Positions 34,238 to 44,135 of a stretch of 49,918 bases of DNA are shown one piece after another. Within the stretch, counting starts at the first letter, position 1; each line of letters opens with the position of its first letter. The stretch is from an archaeon. GTDB lineage: Archaea > Nanobdellota > Nanobdellia > Pacearchaeales > JAPDKA01. A program made the position numbers and the translations under genes. A model generated the notes under the pieces. It did no database searches, had not been told where the DNA came from, and saw only the letters and a list, made by a program, of their open reading frames with translations. The DNA lies in assembly GCA_029258825.1 (NCBI GenBank), contig JAPDKA010000007.1:1-49918 (forward strand), in the 5' to 3' direction.

Positions 34238-35740
34238 TCAGTTAAAATAGCCTGTCACAGTAATAGTAGTGAATGGGTAAGTCGTGAATGCAGCGCGAGC
34301 ATCAATTTCAAAACAATTATTTCTTATCATCAAGATTGTTTTACCTCCAATGCTTGGTACAAGCCCTGTATTTGTGTAAGTAAATGTTAAATTACCTCCT
34401 AAAGAATGCACATAAAATTTAGTTGGTGGAGTTACATTGAATGGATTTTCTTTTTCACCTTCAATTTGCCAATACCAACCCTGAGGCAGTCCTTGTTTTT
34501 TATTTTGGCCAACTGAAAAACTAACATAATTACGTCCAACTTCTGTTTGCTCAAACTCTCGCTCCATCATTTTCCTTTTTATTTCAGGATTATTTCTAAC
34601 TCGCAATTTCATTTTCTGTTTATCACTTACAATATGGTTTAAGTCCCCTTCTCTCAATCTTATTTCAAGTTTGCTAACTTCCGAATTTATTACACCAGCA
34701 ACACTAATTTCTCTTGTGTTTCCTGAACCGAGTGGTGTAAACTTACTTATACCTGCCACAAGGTAAAGATTGTTTTTCAAATTTGGAATAAAATCCTTAG
34801 AGGCAAGTGTAATCGCCCCACCAGCATAAACTTCATAAAAGTCCTTTGGCCATCCAAATTTTCTTATCCAACCAAAAGGACTAAGAGCAATAGTCCAAGT
34901 TTTATCTGTATTTTCATCATGGCTACCTCCAGCATAGTTTGTTTCGTATCTGTAAGTATGATCATCAATGTTAATTCTACCATGTTGATTTACATTATAA
35001 GTAACTATCTGCTCTATTTTGTTTTCTAGATAATCAAAAGTTAAGTTAGCACCCAAAAAATAATCTTTATTGATGGAAGAATCTTCATTGCGTTGTAAGC
35101 ACGAGTATTCTGTTTCTATGCCAAAGTTAACTTGTTTGGTCCTAACATTCACATCAGTGTATGTAGTTGTTTCTGTTGTATCTATTTGTGTAACAGTTAT
35201 TTCGTCTGTCGAAGTCATGCTGCTCACATCTTGCTGATGTGTAACAGAAAAAGTTTGAGCTGTCCCGTTAATTATACTAAATGATGGTGTGATTCTAACT
35301 TGCCTATCCTTGGTTTTTAGATTATCGTTTATATCTTTATATTTATCGACAATTAGGTTTAGGACAATTTGGCTTTGGCTAACCCAAGTTGTATCAGTTG
35401 ATTGCCATAAACCATTTTCGCTTACTCCATTGTCGCTTGCAATTGTAATATTTTCGTAATTTGCAAAAGAAAGTTCTCCATAAAATAATCCATTATTAAA
35501 TTTACCCCTATAAGCAGCAGTTACTTTATTACCGTTATTTATTTTGTCATGCTCTCTTTCAAACACACCATACCAAGAAATGTAAGGAAGTGTTTGCTGT
35601 GATGTTACTAAGTTTTCCAAAACAACTTGTTGTTTTGATTTATTGTTATCGTTAAAAAAATCGAATAAAACAACATTTCCAGCTGGTAAACTAAAAGATT
35701 TTAACATCAATAAGCATAACAACCATCTAGGCAATCTCAT
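34238..35740 (-). CDS. 500-aa secreted beta-rich protein of unknown function
   Basis: A signal peptide RLPRWLLCLLMLKSFSLPAG opens the protein. The rest is dominated by strands alternating polar and non-polar residues (VTAAYRGKFNNGLFYGELSFA, SQSQIVLNLIVDKY, RQVRITPSFSII, TYTDVNVRTKQVNFGI, HTYRYETNYAGG), with very few helices except one charged stretch near residues 380-400. It ends in TITVTGYFN. No anchor is visible, so it may be released or held by its neighbours. The pattern could be a large beta-sandwich or barrel-like fold; no family was recognised. The ATG at 35740 is used; a TTG 12 codons upstream is less likely. A GGGAAGG tract precedes the ATG and TATATTATTATAA lies upstream. The giant-protein gene starts 7 nt downstream. 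Confidence 0.7.
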   Translation of the reverse strand: MRLPRWLLCLLMLKSFSLPAGNVVLFDFFNDNNKSKQQVVLENLVTSQQTLPYISWYGVFEREHDKINNGNKVTAAYRGKFNNGLFYGELSFANYENITIASDNGVSENGLWQSTDTTWVSQSQIVLNLIVDKYKDINDNLKTKDRQVRITPSFSIINGTAQTFSVTHQQDVSSMTSTDEITVTQIDTTETTTYTDVNVRTKQVNFGIETEYSCLQRNEDSSINKDYFLGANLTFDYLENKIEQIVTYNVNQHGRINIDDHTYRYETNYAGGSHDENTDKTWTIALSPFGWIRKFGWPKDFYEVYAGGAITLASKDFIPNLKNNLYLVAGISKFTPLGSGNTREISVAGVINSEVSKLEIRLREGDLNHIVSDKQKMKLRVRNNPEIKRKMMEREFEQTEVGRNYVSFSVGQNKKQGLPQGWYWQIEGEKENPFNVTPPTKFYVHSLGGNLTFTYTNTGLVPSIGGKTILMIRNNCFEIDARAAFTTYPFTTITVTGYFN

Positions 35741-35917
35741 TTTCCTTCCCAGGCAATTTCGCAATTTCGCTTGCAATTATAATAATATAGGGTTTATAAA
35801 TTTTTCTACTCTTAATTTAAAAGTGGTTACACTCTACTTCAGTGACAATTCTAAAGAAAATTTTTGAGTATAATTTAATTTTTTGATTATTTATTGCTAA
35901 CTTAGCTAATTTATTGC

Positions 35918-36289
35918 TTATATTGCTCTAATGAATTCGCAAGTTGGTGTTAGTTCAACAAAATGTTTGGCATTTCCTTGCCTGTATGCTTGACATTGAT
36001 TTTCAGCGAGATTGTCAACGTCTTGCCTAGGCCAATGAGCAACATCACATACCCAGTCAGCATGTTGCCATGTTGCATTAACATCATGGAGTTCTGACAA
36101 ACAAGGACCATTGGTCAAATCAATACCTTGTTGTAATGCAAGATTACATAAAGCGACACAATCATCAATAACTTTCTGATAAGCTTCAGATTGCTGAACT
36201 GTTTGTTGTGTGCTTTTACATCCACAAATAAAAATAATGCTGCAAAGAACCAAGCAGATTATTAAAAGGTTTAAGTTATTTGTTTTCAT
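35918..36289 (-). CDS. Cys-rich lipoprotein
   Basis: A 123-aa protein with a hydrophobic start and a lipobox-like ICGC (C24), so it is probably cleaved and lipidated at the outer face of the membrane. The mature part has six cysteines and several Trp/His residues (ATWQHADWVCDVAHW), compatible with disulphides or metal binding. Its ATG overlaps the preceding gene stop by 4 bases (ATGA), which couples it to the TSP/Kazal-like protein. No family was recognised. A role as a partner or surface subunit is inferred from coupling. Confidence 0.7.
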   Translation of the reverse strand: MKTNNLNLLIICLVLCSIIFICGCKSTQQTVQQSEAYQKVIDDCVALCNLALQQGIDLTNGPCLSELHDVNATWQHADWVCDVAHWPRQDVDNLAENQCQAYRQGNAKHFVELTPTCEFIRAI

Positions 36290-38883
36290 TTTTGCTTTCG
36301 TTTAGCCAACCTGAATGCTTCAGCTATTTGTTTTTCTGTCCACCCAGCTTCACGCAGTCTTTGTTTTATTAAACCAGCATCAATACCACGCTTGAGATTG
36401 GTTTTAACATAATTAACAATTTCGTTAGGCACGATTTGGGTTTGTGCATGTCGTGCAATTAATTTTGTTTCTTTCAATTTTGTTTTTCTAACTTTAGATG
36501 GCCTAAACCAACCAAATTTCCAGCCGATAACAAGTAAAGCTATAACCAAAGCAGCAATTGCAATAACCACAGGTAACCATGGTTTTCGTTGTACTATGGT
36601 TTGTCCTTCTTCACCTGCTTCTTCACTTACACATGAGCGGGTTGTTGCAGGTTTATCATAAGTAGTACCACAATTGTTTACATCCCAACATTCTCTAGTT
36701 TGTATTCCATTAATGCATTCGCTCCATTCGCTGCAATACCATTCTTCTTCACATTCAAGATAGCAAGGTTTTTTTGTTGCTGGTTTTGGATTTCTCCAAT
36801 AATCACTAACATCACAACCGTTCAAGTCTGTACATGTTCTGTACATGTAGCCATCACTCATACAAGGACTCCAATCAGTACAACTCCAGTTTGGTATGCA
36901 TATTGCTCCACCGCCGCCACCGCCTGATCCGCCTCCAGCACCACCGCCGCCACCACCAGAACCGCCACCACCAGGACCAGCGCAACTTACACCATCTTCA
37001 GCACAACCGTACTCGCATAACTCGATCAATTCAACATCTTCGATCCTTTTCAAATTACTATAATTAATATTATTAGCTTGCAAAACTTCGATTGCTTCTT
37101 CTTCATCTGTACAATTAACAGTAACTTGAAGTATTGAGCATTGTTCTACCCTATAACTTTTAAGAGTTACATCGCCCCCTTCAGGCCTATATCTTCTACA
37201 ACATGAACTTACTACATCAATTTCCTGTTTGTCAAATAATGTCTTTGCACTCGCACAATCACTTTCTGAACCAAAGATAAACATTGTTTTTGTATGTGTA
37301 TGCCTATACACCCCAACTCCTTGCGAACCTGTTTCACAAACAACATAAGATTCACATTCTTCTTGAGGTTGTGTTTCCTCAATCGTAAATGTGATTTCTG
37401 GTGAAGAGATAAGCACTTCTGTTAATGTTAAAATGTTGGTTTCTTCCTCTTCTTCAGTTCCTCCATCATGATCTTGACCTTGTGTGCTTATATCATCAGG
37501 TGGATACCATGCCGCATATGCTGTTGTTTCTTGTTCTGCTATTTGACAATTCCATGGACAAGGGCCATCAAACTTTTTATTAATACCATAATAACACTTT
37601 GCTACACATTCGTTCGGATATGTTTTACAATCTGTTCCGCAAATTGGTTTTTCTGTATGCAACCAATAAACATAAACGCCAATACCAGAAACGTTAATTT
37701 CAGTTTTTCCTTGAATCCCGTTAATCGTACACTCTTCCGGAACTCGTGTAGGTATTAGACTACAATTCCAAGGCAAACTCCAGTCATACTTTAATATTAT
37801 TTTTAACTTATGTTCGCCAGCCTCAAGCTTAGAAGTATCGATGAGTTTATTTATATCAACTGTATATTTATTATCAAAGCTGTCGCACGTGTATTGAACT
37901 TCATTAGCGCATGCCTCGTCCTCACTCATAAATTGATCCCAATAACTGCAGTTCGCATGCTTGATAAGTGTATCGCCCACATACCAACCGTTTTTTGAGA
38001 TATCATCAAATATTTTACATTCAATATGTTGGCCAGGATAGCACTCACCGAGTTCTTTATTAGTGCAAGGATCAACCCATTTATACACATAAATGTTTTG
38101 GTCAGGATTAATAATATCTGCTGTTATTTGTTTTGCGTAAAGCATCCTCTTGCATATAGGTTTGCATGTTTCATTAACTTTACAAGTTGCAATAACTACA
38201 GATTTTCCTGAAGGGCAAGTGACTGTGTAATTTTCCCCAGGGTGGCATGCGCACGGTTTTGTTTCAATCTTCATTATGTCTTCACATCCTGCGAGATCTC
38301 TACATGTTCTTGTTTGTTTATAATCAAGATTACATTTGCTCCATTCACTACACTTCCAATTATAAATGCATTTGTCTATTTCTGTATCAGAAGGAAGCTG
38401 CTTATTAAACCAATCAAGCACAACTGCTGGAAAAAGTTTTTTTATTATAGGTGGCAGTTGCCATTCTTTTTCTTCTCTTTCTTCACTCTCGCCACCTTCC
38501 TGTTGCTTACATGCACCAAAACCATATCCAAAGTTATACTCATCAAGCACAGTAATTTTTTTACCATTAATATTAAAGCTAGCTTGTGTGTAATTGCCCT
38601 TACCAGCTTGATCACTTAATGCTATGAACTCGGGCAAAGTTATTGTTTTATATAATTTGTTATCAATATAAACCTCAAAATAACTATTAGCAGGAATAAA
38701 ATCAGTTTCATCAAGCTGTAGCACAACTTTACCTTCTAATCTTTGTTGTTCAGCATTAAACGAAATTTCTGGTGTAAGAGTTATTTTTCCTGTGATGTTA
38801 AAGCGTGAGATGGCGAAGAACAAACCTATGTAAATAGCAAATATAAGCAACAAAAACGGAATCAAACGCAACGTTTTTTTCAT
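36286..38883 (-). CDS. Membrane-anchored Cys-rich surface protein with TSP1-like and Kazal-like modules
   Basis: An 865-aa protein. It has an N-terminal hydrophobic segment (about residues 7-25) and a C-terminal span (about 764-786). Three thrombospondin-like modules are visible: WKCSEWSKC..QTRTC (about 170-205), WSCTDWSPC..YRTC (about 663-698) and WYCSEWSEC..QTREC (about 707-740). A Kazal-like segment, PICGTDCKTYPNECVAKC then GPC, lies at about 411-441. A Gly/Ser linker separates the halves (about 636-660). The cytosolic tail (about 790-865) ends in a helical LREAGWTEKQIAEAFRLA motif. The domains suggest extracellular protein binding. The ATG is preceded by AAGGGG, and the lipoprotein gene overlaps its stop. 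Confidence 0.75.
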   Translation of the reverse strand: MKKTLRLIPFLLLIFAIYIGLFFAISRFNITGKITLTPEISFNAEQQRLEGKVVLQLDETDFIPANSYFEVYIDNKLYKTITLPEFIALSDQAGKGNYTQASFNINGKKITVLDEYNFGYGFGACKQQEGGESEEREEKEWQLPPIIKKLFPAVVLDWFNKQLPSDTEIDKCIYNWKCSEWSKCNLDYKQTRTCRDLAGCEDIMKIETKPCACHPGENYTVTCPSGKSVVIATCKVNETCKPICKRMLYAKQITADIINPDQNIYVYKWVDPCTNKELGECYPGQHIECKIFDDISKNGWYVGDTLIKHANCSYWDQFMSEDEACANEVQYTCDSFDNKYTVDINKLIDTSKLEAGEHKLKIILKYDWSLPWNCSLIPTRVPEECTINGIQGKTEINVSGIGVYVYWLHTEKPICGTDCKTYPNECVAKCYYGINKKFDGPCPWNCQIAEQETTAYAAWYPPDDISTQGQDHDGGTEEEEETNILTLTEVLISSPEITFTIEETQPQEECESYVVCETGSQGVGVYRHTHTKTMFIFGSESDCASAKTLFDKQEIDVVSSCCRRYRPEGGDVTLKSYRVEQCSILQVTVNCTDEEEAIEVLQANNINYSNLKRIEDVELIELCEYGCAEDGVSCAGPGGGGSGGGGGGAGGGSGGGGGGAICIPNWSCTDWSPCMSDGYMYRTCTDLNGCDVSDYWRNPKPATKKPCYLECEEEWYCSEWSECINGIQTRECWDVNNCGTTYDKPATTRSCVSEEAGEEGQTIVQRKPWLPVVIAIAALVIALLVIGWKFGWFRPSKVRKTKLKETKLIARHAQTQIVPNEIVNYVKTNLKRGIDAGLIKQRLREAGWTEKQIAEAFRLAKRKQK

Positions 38884-38952
38884 TTTTCCCCTTTTATTTT
38901 TGCTTCACTAATTGAATTTACTAAAAATTTAAAGTTTAAAAATGTTTTGTTG

Positions 38953-41900
38953 TTATTTTTTCTTCCTAGCAATAGAAATAACTATGATAATCAATACAAC
39001 TACTACTGCAATAATCACCCACACAATCCAACCAAGTTTTTTCTTAGGTTTTTCTACACATACGTTATTGATACATTCTTTACCAACAGGACAGCCACAG
39101 TCAAGGCAACAATTTTCTTGAGTTTCATTTGCTTCACAAACTCCGTTTCCACAAACAGGTTTAGCAATTGGTTTTTCTGCCTTAAATCCTTGTAACGTTA
39201 TTGCAAATACACTAAAGCCAGGCACGTTTGCTTTATAATAAATAAAGTCGTTATCCTCAGCACTTTTTGTTGTTTCATATTTGTACCATTTGCCATTACT
39301 TAATCTTTCAAGATAAACAGTGAAGTTGCTAAAGTTATTAGCATTCATCCAATCATTTAACCATGTCTTATTTAAGCTAAACGTTATTATTGCTTTGCTT
39401 ACAACACCTTTACTTAATCTCAAACTGAATGATTTATAAACAGTTAGATTTGGCATTTCAGCATTTTGTTTTTCTATTTCAGTAGTAAGGTCTTCGTCTG
39501 TTAGCTGCCGTGCTTCAAAGCAAACACTACTTAATGCTTGCTCAACCATAAATTTGACTGTTTCTATGCCAATAATTTTATTGCTTACATTTACTTCAAC
39601 CCATTGATTAGCATCAATGCTTGCCCAACAATGCTTTTTCTTTTCTCCTGCTGTAACTGCTGCACCACCGCCGGCACCACCACCAGCAGTTGTTTCTTCT
39701 TCAGCTGTAACTATGGCACTACCAACAATTGCTGGGCCTGCTCCACTAAAATGAGGTAAGGTAAACCATACTCTATTTTCAGTTGTATTAACAAAGCACA
39801 CACCTGAAGCATTCCAAACAAAACCAGTCAGATTATCTTTAACGCACACAACACCAGTACCATTCAGATATGCAGGATTATAATCACTGTACTCAGATGG
39901 TACAGCACTATAACCATCACTTTCTGTCCATCGAACAGACCAGTTGTCCCAATAAAGTTGTTTTATTTTGATTTTTATTGTTCCGCTTTCATTAAGTTTT
40001 GTTGGATCATACTTTACACTTGCTAGTATATAATCATAAACATCTGGTGCGAGAGAGCCAAGCTTCCATACAGCTTCAAATGTTCCACCACTTGTACTTT
40101 CACTAGCAGATGTATCATATTGTGCATCTGGCGGACCTGAATTAACTAAATCTACACCAACAAATTCAACAATTACACCATTTTGTTGTTCAAGCCTGAT
40201 TGTTGCTGTGCTAGCAAACATAGCTTTGAATGGATCAAACCCAGTAGCATTGCTGCTTAGGATTACACATGAACTGTTGTAGTATGGACCATTACATGCA
40301 GTTGAATTGCGTAAGAATGTTATGTTTACATTACTTAGAACATCATTTTCTGGATTTGATACTTTAAAATCACTGAGTTGAATGTGCACAACAGGATTAC
40401 TTGCAAGATAACTTGCATCCCAGCTGTATTTTCTTGGAGGAGCACGAGGACTGAACACTTCTGCTTTAACACTACTGCCTTGTGGGATAGGCCAAGCTAA
40501 AACTGATTCTCCAGCACCCTCAAGCATCCATAAAATGCTTGAACCATCAGGATAAGTTATATTAGCTTGCATGAACACATCAGTAATGCTGTGATTTTGT
40601 TCGTCAGTAAAGTTAAACTTTATCTTTTTTGTTGTAACTTCATTAAACTTAGTAGCTTGAACAAGGGTACCTAATGCGTTGTACAATGTAATATTTTTGG
40701 TAGTATTTGTATTCAAATTGGTCAATGAGGTATATCCAACAAAGTAATGAGTTCCATTATTAGCAAATCCTGCTATCACATAGCTACTGCCGCTAGGCAG
40801 AGTAATGTTATAGAAACCTGTAGTGCTGTTAACAGGGTTATCAGGAAATTCTATTGTGGCTAAAGAAGGTACAAATGATGAAATATAAATATACACTTGT
40901 AAGTCTGTGAAATTTACATTCCCGCTACCTGACGGTGGTAGAAGGTATCCTTGAACGTTTATCTTTTGAGTAGTTAAATTAAAACTAATGTTATATACAT
41001 TTCCTGGTGTTAGATTAGATGCTGAAATAGTTTTGCTGTGTGGAAGAGCCCAATCATCAGACGAATTCTGAGGTATTTTGTAGATATTAAGACTATAATC
41101 CTTATTTGCAGGAACAACAATAGCATAAGGTGGGTTCACATTTTGGAAGAATGTTAAAGGCATAGTACCTTTAAACAACTCGCCTGAAAATTTAATTTGC
41201 TTTTCATCTTTGGTTACATTTGTGATGTTAATTGTTGCCGCATCAACTAAGTAAAAGTTCATTCCTGTAAGGTTTGCCTGAGTTTGACCTGGCTCAAGGA
41301 ATGGTGGACGCATTGGAGGAAGTATTGGTGATGTAAGCAGTGCTTTACCTGTTGCAGGATAAATAATATGGATGAAATACTCTGTAGGACTTGTATCATT
41401 AAATATAATTATATAACCTCCACTGGAATTTGTTGTTGTGCTATAACTCCAACAATCAGTAACTTCAGGAGGGCATAGCTCTTCAACTTTTACTAAAGCA
41501 TTTGAAATTGCTTGACTTGGATTGCTAAAGTTATACACAAAACCTGAAATTGATGCATTATAAATTATAAAAGTCTTTGCTTGTGTTGTTTCATTTGTAT
41601 AGCCGGCTGTATTGTTACAGTAAACAGTATAATCTATAGTTCCTGGTTGGGAAACATTGATGTATGTATATTCATACAGCTTGGTGCTAGTATTGAAACT
41701 CATTGGAGCATTAGTAACATTTAACTTAGAAATATTGATATAACAACTACCAACACTATCATTGATCACTTGTCCAAGATGTGTATAATTGGCTCTAAAC
41801 GTAATGTTTGGATGCTGATCAAAATAAGCTGGCTCGTCATCGCTAGTTGCACTAAGTTTAAGGAGGTCATTATTTACTATAATCTCTGCAATTTCATTAG

Positions 41901-44001
41901 CATTACTAAGATTTACCCAGTCTGTAGCATTCACTACCAATATATAAGATTTATCAACCAAACTTGAAATATCTAAATTGCATGACCAATTACCAGTTTG
42001 AATGTCACCTTCTCCACTAACTAAACTTAATGTACAGTTTACATTACTAGATTTATTGACAAAAACAACCGCCTGTTTTATACCACTACCACAGCCAGCA
42101 TTATTACAATCTGTAATGAATACTTTTACATTTATACTACCACTGTATTCTTTAGCCTTATTAGGATCAGGTGAAATAAATTCTACATCAAAAGGAGGAT
42201 TGTTATCAATAGTCACATTAATAGTTGTTGTGTTAGGATTGGTCGCTTTATCTGTAGCATTAAATGTTATAGTCAATAAACCGTCATTAAATGGAGTGGT
42301 ATCAAAAGTATATTGCCATACTCCAGAAAGCATGTTTCCGCTGGATAAACTCATATTATATGCAGTGCCATTAATTGTTACAGTAACATTCGCAGCTAAA
42401 CCCGACAGCACATCTGTGGCATTAATATAAACTGTAGCACTGCTTCCTGTCAAGTTTTGTGCTTTTATGTATTCATAGAATTGTGGTGCAGTTTTATCAA
42501 CTACAACATTTCTAGGTGTTGTTTGATTAGTCCAACTAACATTATCAATTGCAATAGCATAGAAAGTGTAATTGCCATCTGCAGTAAGAGTATAATTACA
42601 TGGTGAACTAGAACAGTTATAGATATTTGTATTGTTAACCCAAATTTGGATCTGACTTATGCCAGAGAAGGTATCACTTGCTGTCACATTAATAACTAAA
42701 TCTTGATTAGTTATAGTTCCTGAGTCTGGAGTTGGTTGAACATAGGTTATTGTTGGTTTAGTTCGATCTATTTTTATCGCTACACTTGAGATTGCCTCGT
42801 CATTTCCTACAGTATCGTTAGATTTAAACTTCACATAGGTTGTTCCTTCATTTGAGATTTGTATAGTTCCGGTATATGTCTGATTCGGATCGCATGAATC
42901 AGTATTGTCGGTACAAAATAAAGTTGTATCAACACCAGCAACATTATCACTTGCGTTCAAGGTTACATTTATATAGCTTGTATTTACCCAAGTATCAAAA
43001 GTATAACTGTTTCCAGAATCGTCTACAGCACTGGCTGTAGTTGTTGGCGGAGTTGTATCAAGCAAAATTGTCCTTGTTTCTGTGCTGTTATAATTTCCAG
43101 CTGTGTCATTTACAGTAGCATTTAAATAATAGGTTCCGTCTTGTAAAGAGGTATAATTCAGAACAAAAGGCGAACTTCCGCTTGTATTAACAAATAAAAG
43201 TTGTGTATCATTATAAAGATATACTGAAATTGTGTTGATACCTGAACCAGAATCGCTGGCTGTCACATTTACTTCAATATAATTTTGAGAATAATTTCCG
43301 CTTGTAGTACCTGTACCGAATGCTATTGATGGTGCTATAGTGTCTATCCTTATTGTTTGATTACTTATATTTTCTAAGTTTCCTGCTGTATCATTAGATC
43401 TATATCTTATATATGTTGTCCCTTCTGTATTTATTTGAATAATTCCTGTGTATGTTATATTTGGATCGCATGCATTTGTGGAGTCTAGACAATATAGAGT
43501 TACATTACACCCTGAATCAGAATCAGAACATGTTAAAGTTACATTAACATAAGGAGAGTTTGTCCAAGTATTAAATGTATACGTACTTCCGTCAGATTTT
43601 ACTGCTGAAGCTGTAGTTGATGGTGGGACAGTATCAACATTAATTATTCGTGTTTCGCTTTTTGTTGTGCCATTCACATCTGTACAGTTAATGAACCAAT
43701 TATGAGAACCATCAGATAAAGAATTATTTGCTGTAATTGTTGTTGCTGTTCCATTAGTAACATTTTCAACTCCATAGCCCGAGCCATCTATAAACAACTC
43801 ACATGTAAAGTTATCATCTATATCACTTATTGCAGTAAAAGTAAAATCTGGTGTGCTATCATTTGTCCATGAATTATTTTCAGGAGAGGTAAGCGTAATT
43901 GATGTTATGGTAGCTTTTGCAGAAAAAAATAAAATAGCAAATAGCAACACACCTAATAATGTGGCTAAACATAATTTCACCTCTTTTTTTGTATAGTGCA
44001 T
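38953..44001 (-). CDS. Giant C-anchored surface protein (1682 aa) with Ig-like repeats and a PGF-pre-PGF-like domain
   Basis: A signal peptide (about residues 8-29) is followed by Ig-like/Big-type repeats to about residue 650, each near 90-100 aa and opening with motifs such as TSPENNSWTND or TPPTTTASAV. An SGFVYNF segment followed by SNALVKVEE suggests a carboxypeptidase-regulatory-like domain near residue 840. The C-terminal part (about 1450-1600) resembles the archaeal PGF-pre-PGF domain, ending VPGFSVFAITLQGF. A Cys-rich CGNGVCEANETQENCC unit follows, then a membrane span (about 1656-1678) with a short Lys tail. The PGF sorting signal itself is absent. N-x-S/T sites are very frequent. It is the first gene of the surface block. 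Confidence 0.82.
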   Translation of the reverse strand: MHYTKKEVKLCLATLLGVLLFAILFFSAKATITSITLTSPENNSWTNDSTPDFTFTAISDIDDNFTCELFIDGSGYGVENVTNGTATTITANNSLSDGSHNWFINCTDVNGTTKSETRIINVDTVPPSTTASAVKSDGSTYTFNTWTNSPYVNVTLTCSDSDSGCNVTLYCLDSTNACDPNITYTGIIQINTEGTTYIRYRSNDTAGNLENISNQTIRIDTIAPSIAFGTGTTSGNYSQNYIEVNVTASDSGSGINTISVYLYNDTQLLFVNTSGSSPFVLNYTSLQDGTYYLNATVNDTAGNYNSTETRTILLDTTPPTTTASAVDDSGNSYTFDTWVNTSYINVTLNASDNVAGVDTTLFCTDNTDSCDPNQTYTGTIQISNEGTTYVKFKSNDTVGNDEAISSVAIKIDRTKPTITYVQPTPDSGTITNQDLVINVTASDTFSGISQIQIWVNNTNIYNCSSSPCNYTLTADGNYTFYAIAIDNVSWTNQTTPRNVVVDKTAPQFYEYIKAQNLTGSSATVYINATDVLSGLAANVTVTINGTAYNMSLSSGNMLSGVWQYTFDTTPFNDGLLTITFNATDKATNPNTTTINVTIDNNPPFDVEFISPDPNKAKEYSGSINVKVFITDCNNAGCGSGIKQAVVFVNKSSNVNCTLSLVSGEGDIQTGNWSCNLDISSLVDKSYILVVNATDWVNLSNANEIAEIIVNNDLLKLSATSDDEPAYFDQHPNITFRANYTHLGQVINDSVGSCYINISKLNVTNAPMSFNTSTKLYEYTYINVSQPGTIDYTVYCNNTAGYTNETTQAKTFIIYNASISGFVYNFSNPSQAISNALVKVEELCPPEVTDCWSYSTTTNSSGGYIIIFNDTSPTEYFIHIIYPATGKALLTSPILPPMRPPFLEPGQTQANLTGMNFYLVDAATINITNVTKDEKQIKFSGELFKGTMPLTFFQNVNPPYAIVVPANKDYSLNIYKIPQNSSDDWALPHSKTISASNLTPGNVYNISFNLTTQKINVQGYLLPPSGSGNVNFTDLQVYIYISSFVPSLATIEFPDNPVNSTTGFYNITLPSGSSYVIAGFANNGTHYFVGYTSLTNLNTNTTKNITLYNALGTLVQATKFNEVTTKKIKFNFTDEQNHSITDVFMQANITYPDGSSILWMLEGAGESVLAWPIPQGSSVKAEVFSPRAPPRKYSWDASYLASNPVVHIQLSDFKVSNPENDVLSNVNITFLRNSTACNGPYYNSSCVILSSNATGFDPFKAMFASTATIRLEQQNGVIVEFVGVDLVNSGPPDAQYDTSASESTSGGTFEAVWKLGSLAPDVYDYILASVKYDPTKLNESGTIKIKIKQLYWDNWSVRWTESDGYSAVPSEYSDYNPAYLNGTGVVCVKDNLTGFVWNASGVCFVNTTENRVWFTLPHFSGAGPAIVGSAIVTAEEETTAGGGAGGGAAVTAGEKKKHCWASIDANQWVEVNVSNKIIGIETVKFMVEQALSSVCFEARQLTDEDLTTEIEKQNAEMPNLTVYKSFSLRLSKGVVSKAIITFSLNKTWLNDWMNANNFSNFTVYLERLSNGKWYKYETTKSAEDNDFIYYKANVPGFSVFAITLQGFKAEKPIAKPVCGNGVCEANETQENCCLDCGCPVGKECINNVCVEKPKKKLGWIVWVIIAVVVVLIIIVISIARKKK
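42753..43623 (-). repeat. Duplicated ~100-aa Ig-like domain in the 1682-aa protein
   Basis: Two segments, about 43323-43623 and 42753-43055, encode near-parallel sequences: TTASAVxxxGxxYTFxTW, then NVTLxxSD, CDPNxTYTGxIQI and EGTTYxxxxSNDTxGN. A different domain lies between them, so the duplication is dispersed and not directly tandem. Boundaries are approximate. Confidence 0.6.
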
Positions 44002-44020
44002 GGTTTTGTAGCGTAATCGG

Positions 44021-44030
44021 CTTTTTAAAC
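44021..44030 (-). promoter_or_regulatory. TATA box of the surface-protein block
   Basis: The minus strand reads GTTTAAAAAG, centred 25 nt before the ATG at 44001. It is the main promoter candidate for the 18-kb block. Confidence 0.55.
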
Positions 44031-44135
44031 CTTTGTTTTCATCTTTGGGGAGATAATATTTTTTATTTTATATCAATTTATTTATATTCAAAATATAGAA
44101 ACATTTTTATGCCAAAGGGTACATAAATATACCAA

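Noticed and set aside
36903..36975. GC-rich CCACCGCC tract as a DNA microsatellite or regulatory element
   Set aside because: It is the codon run for the Gly/Ser-rich linker of the 865-aa protein.
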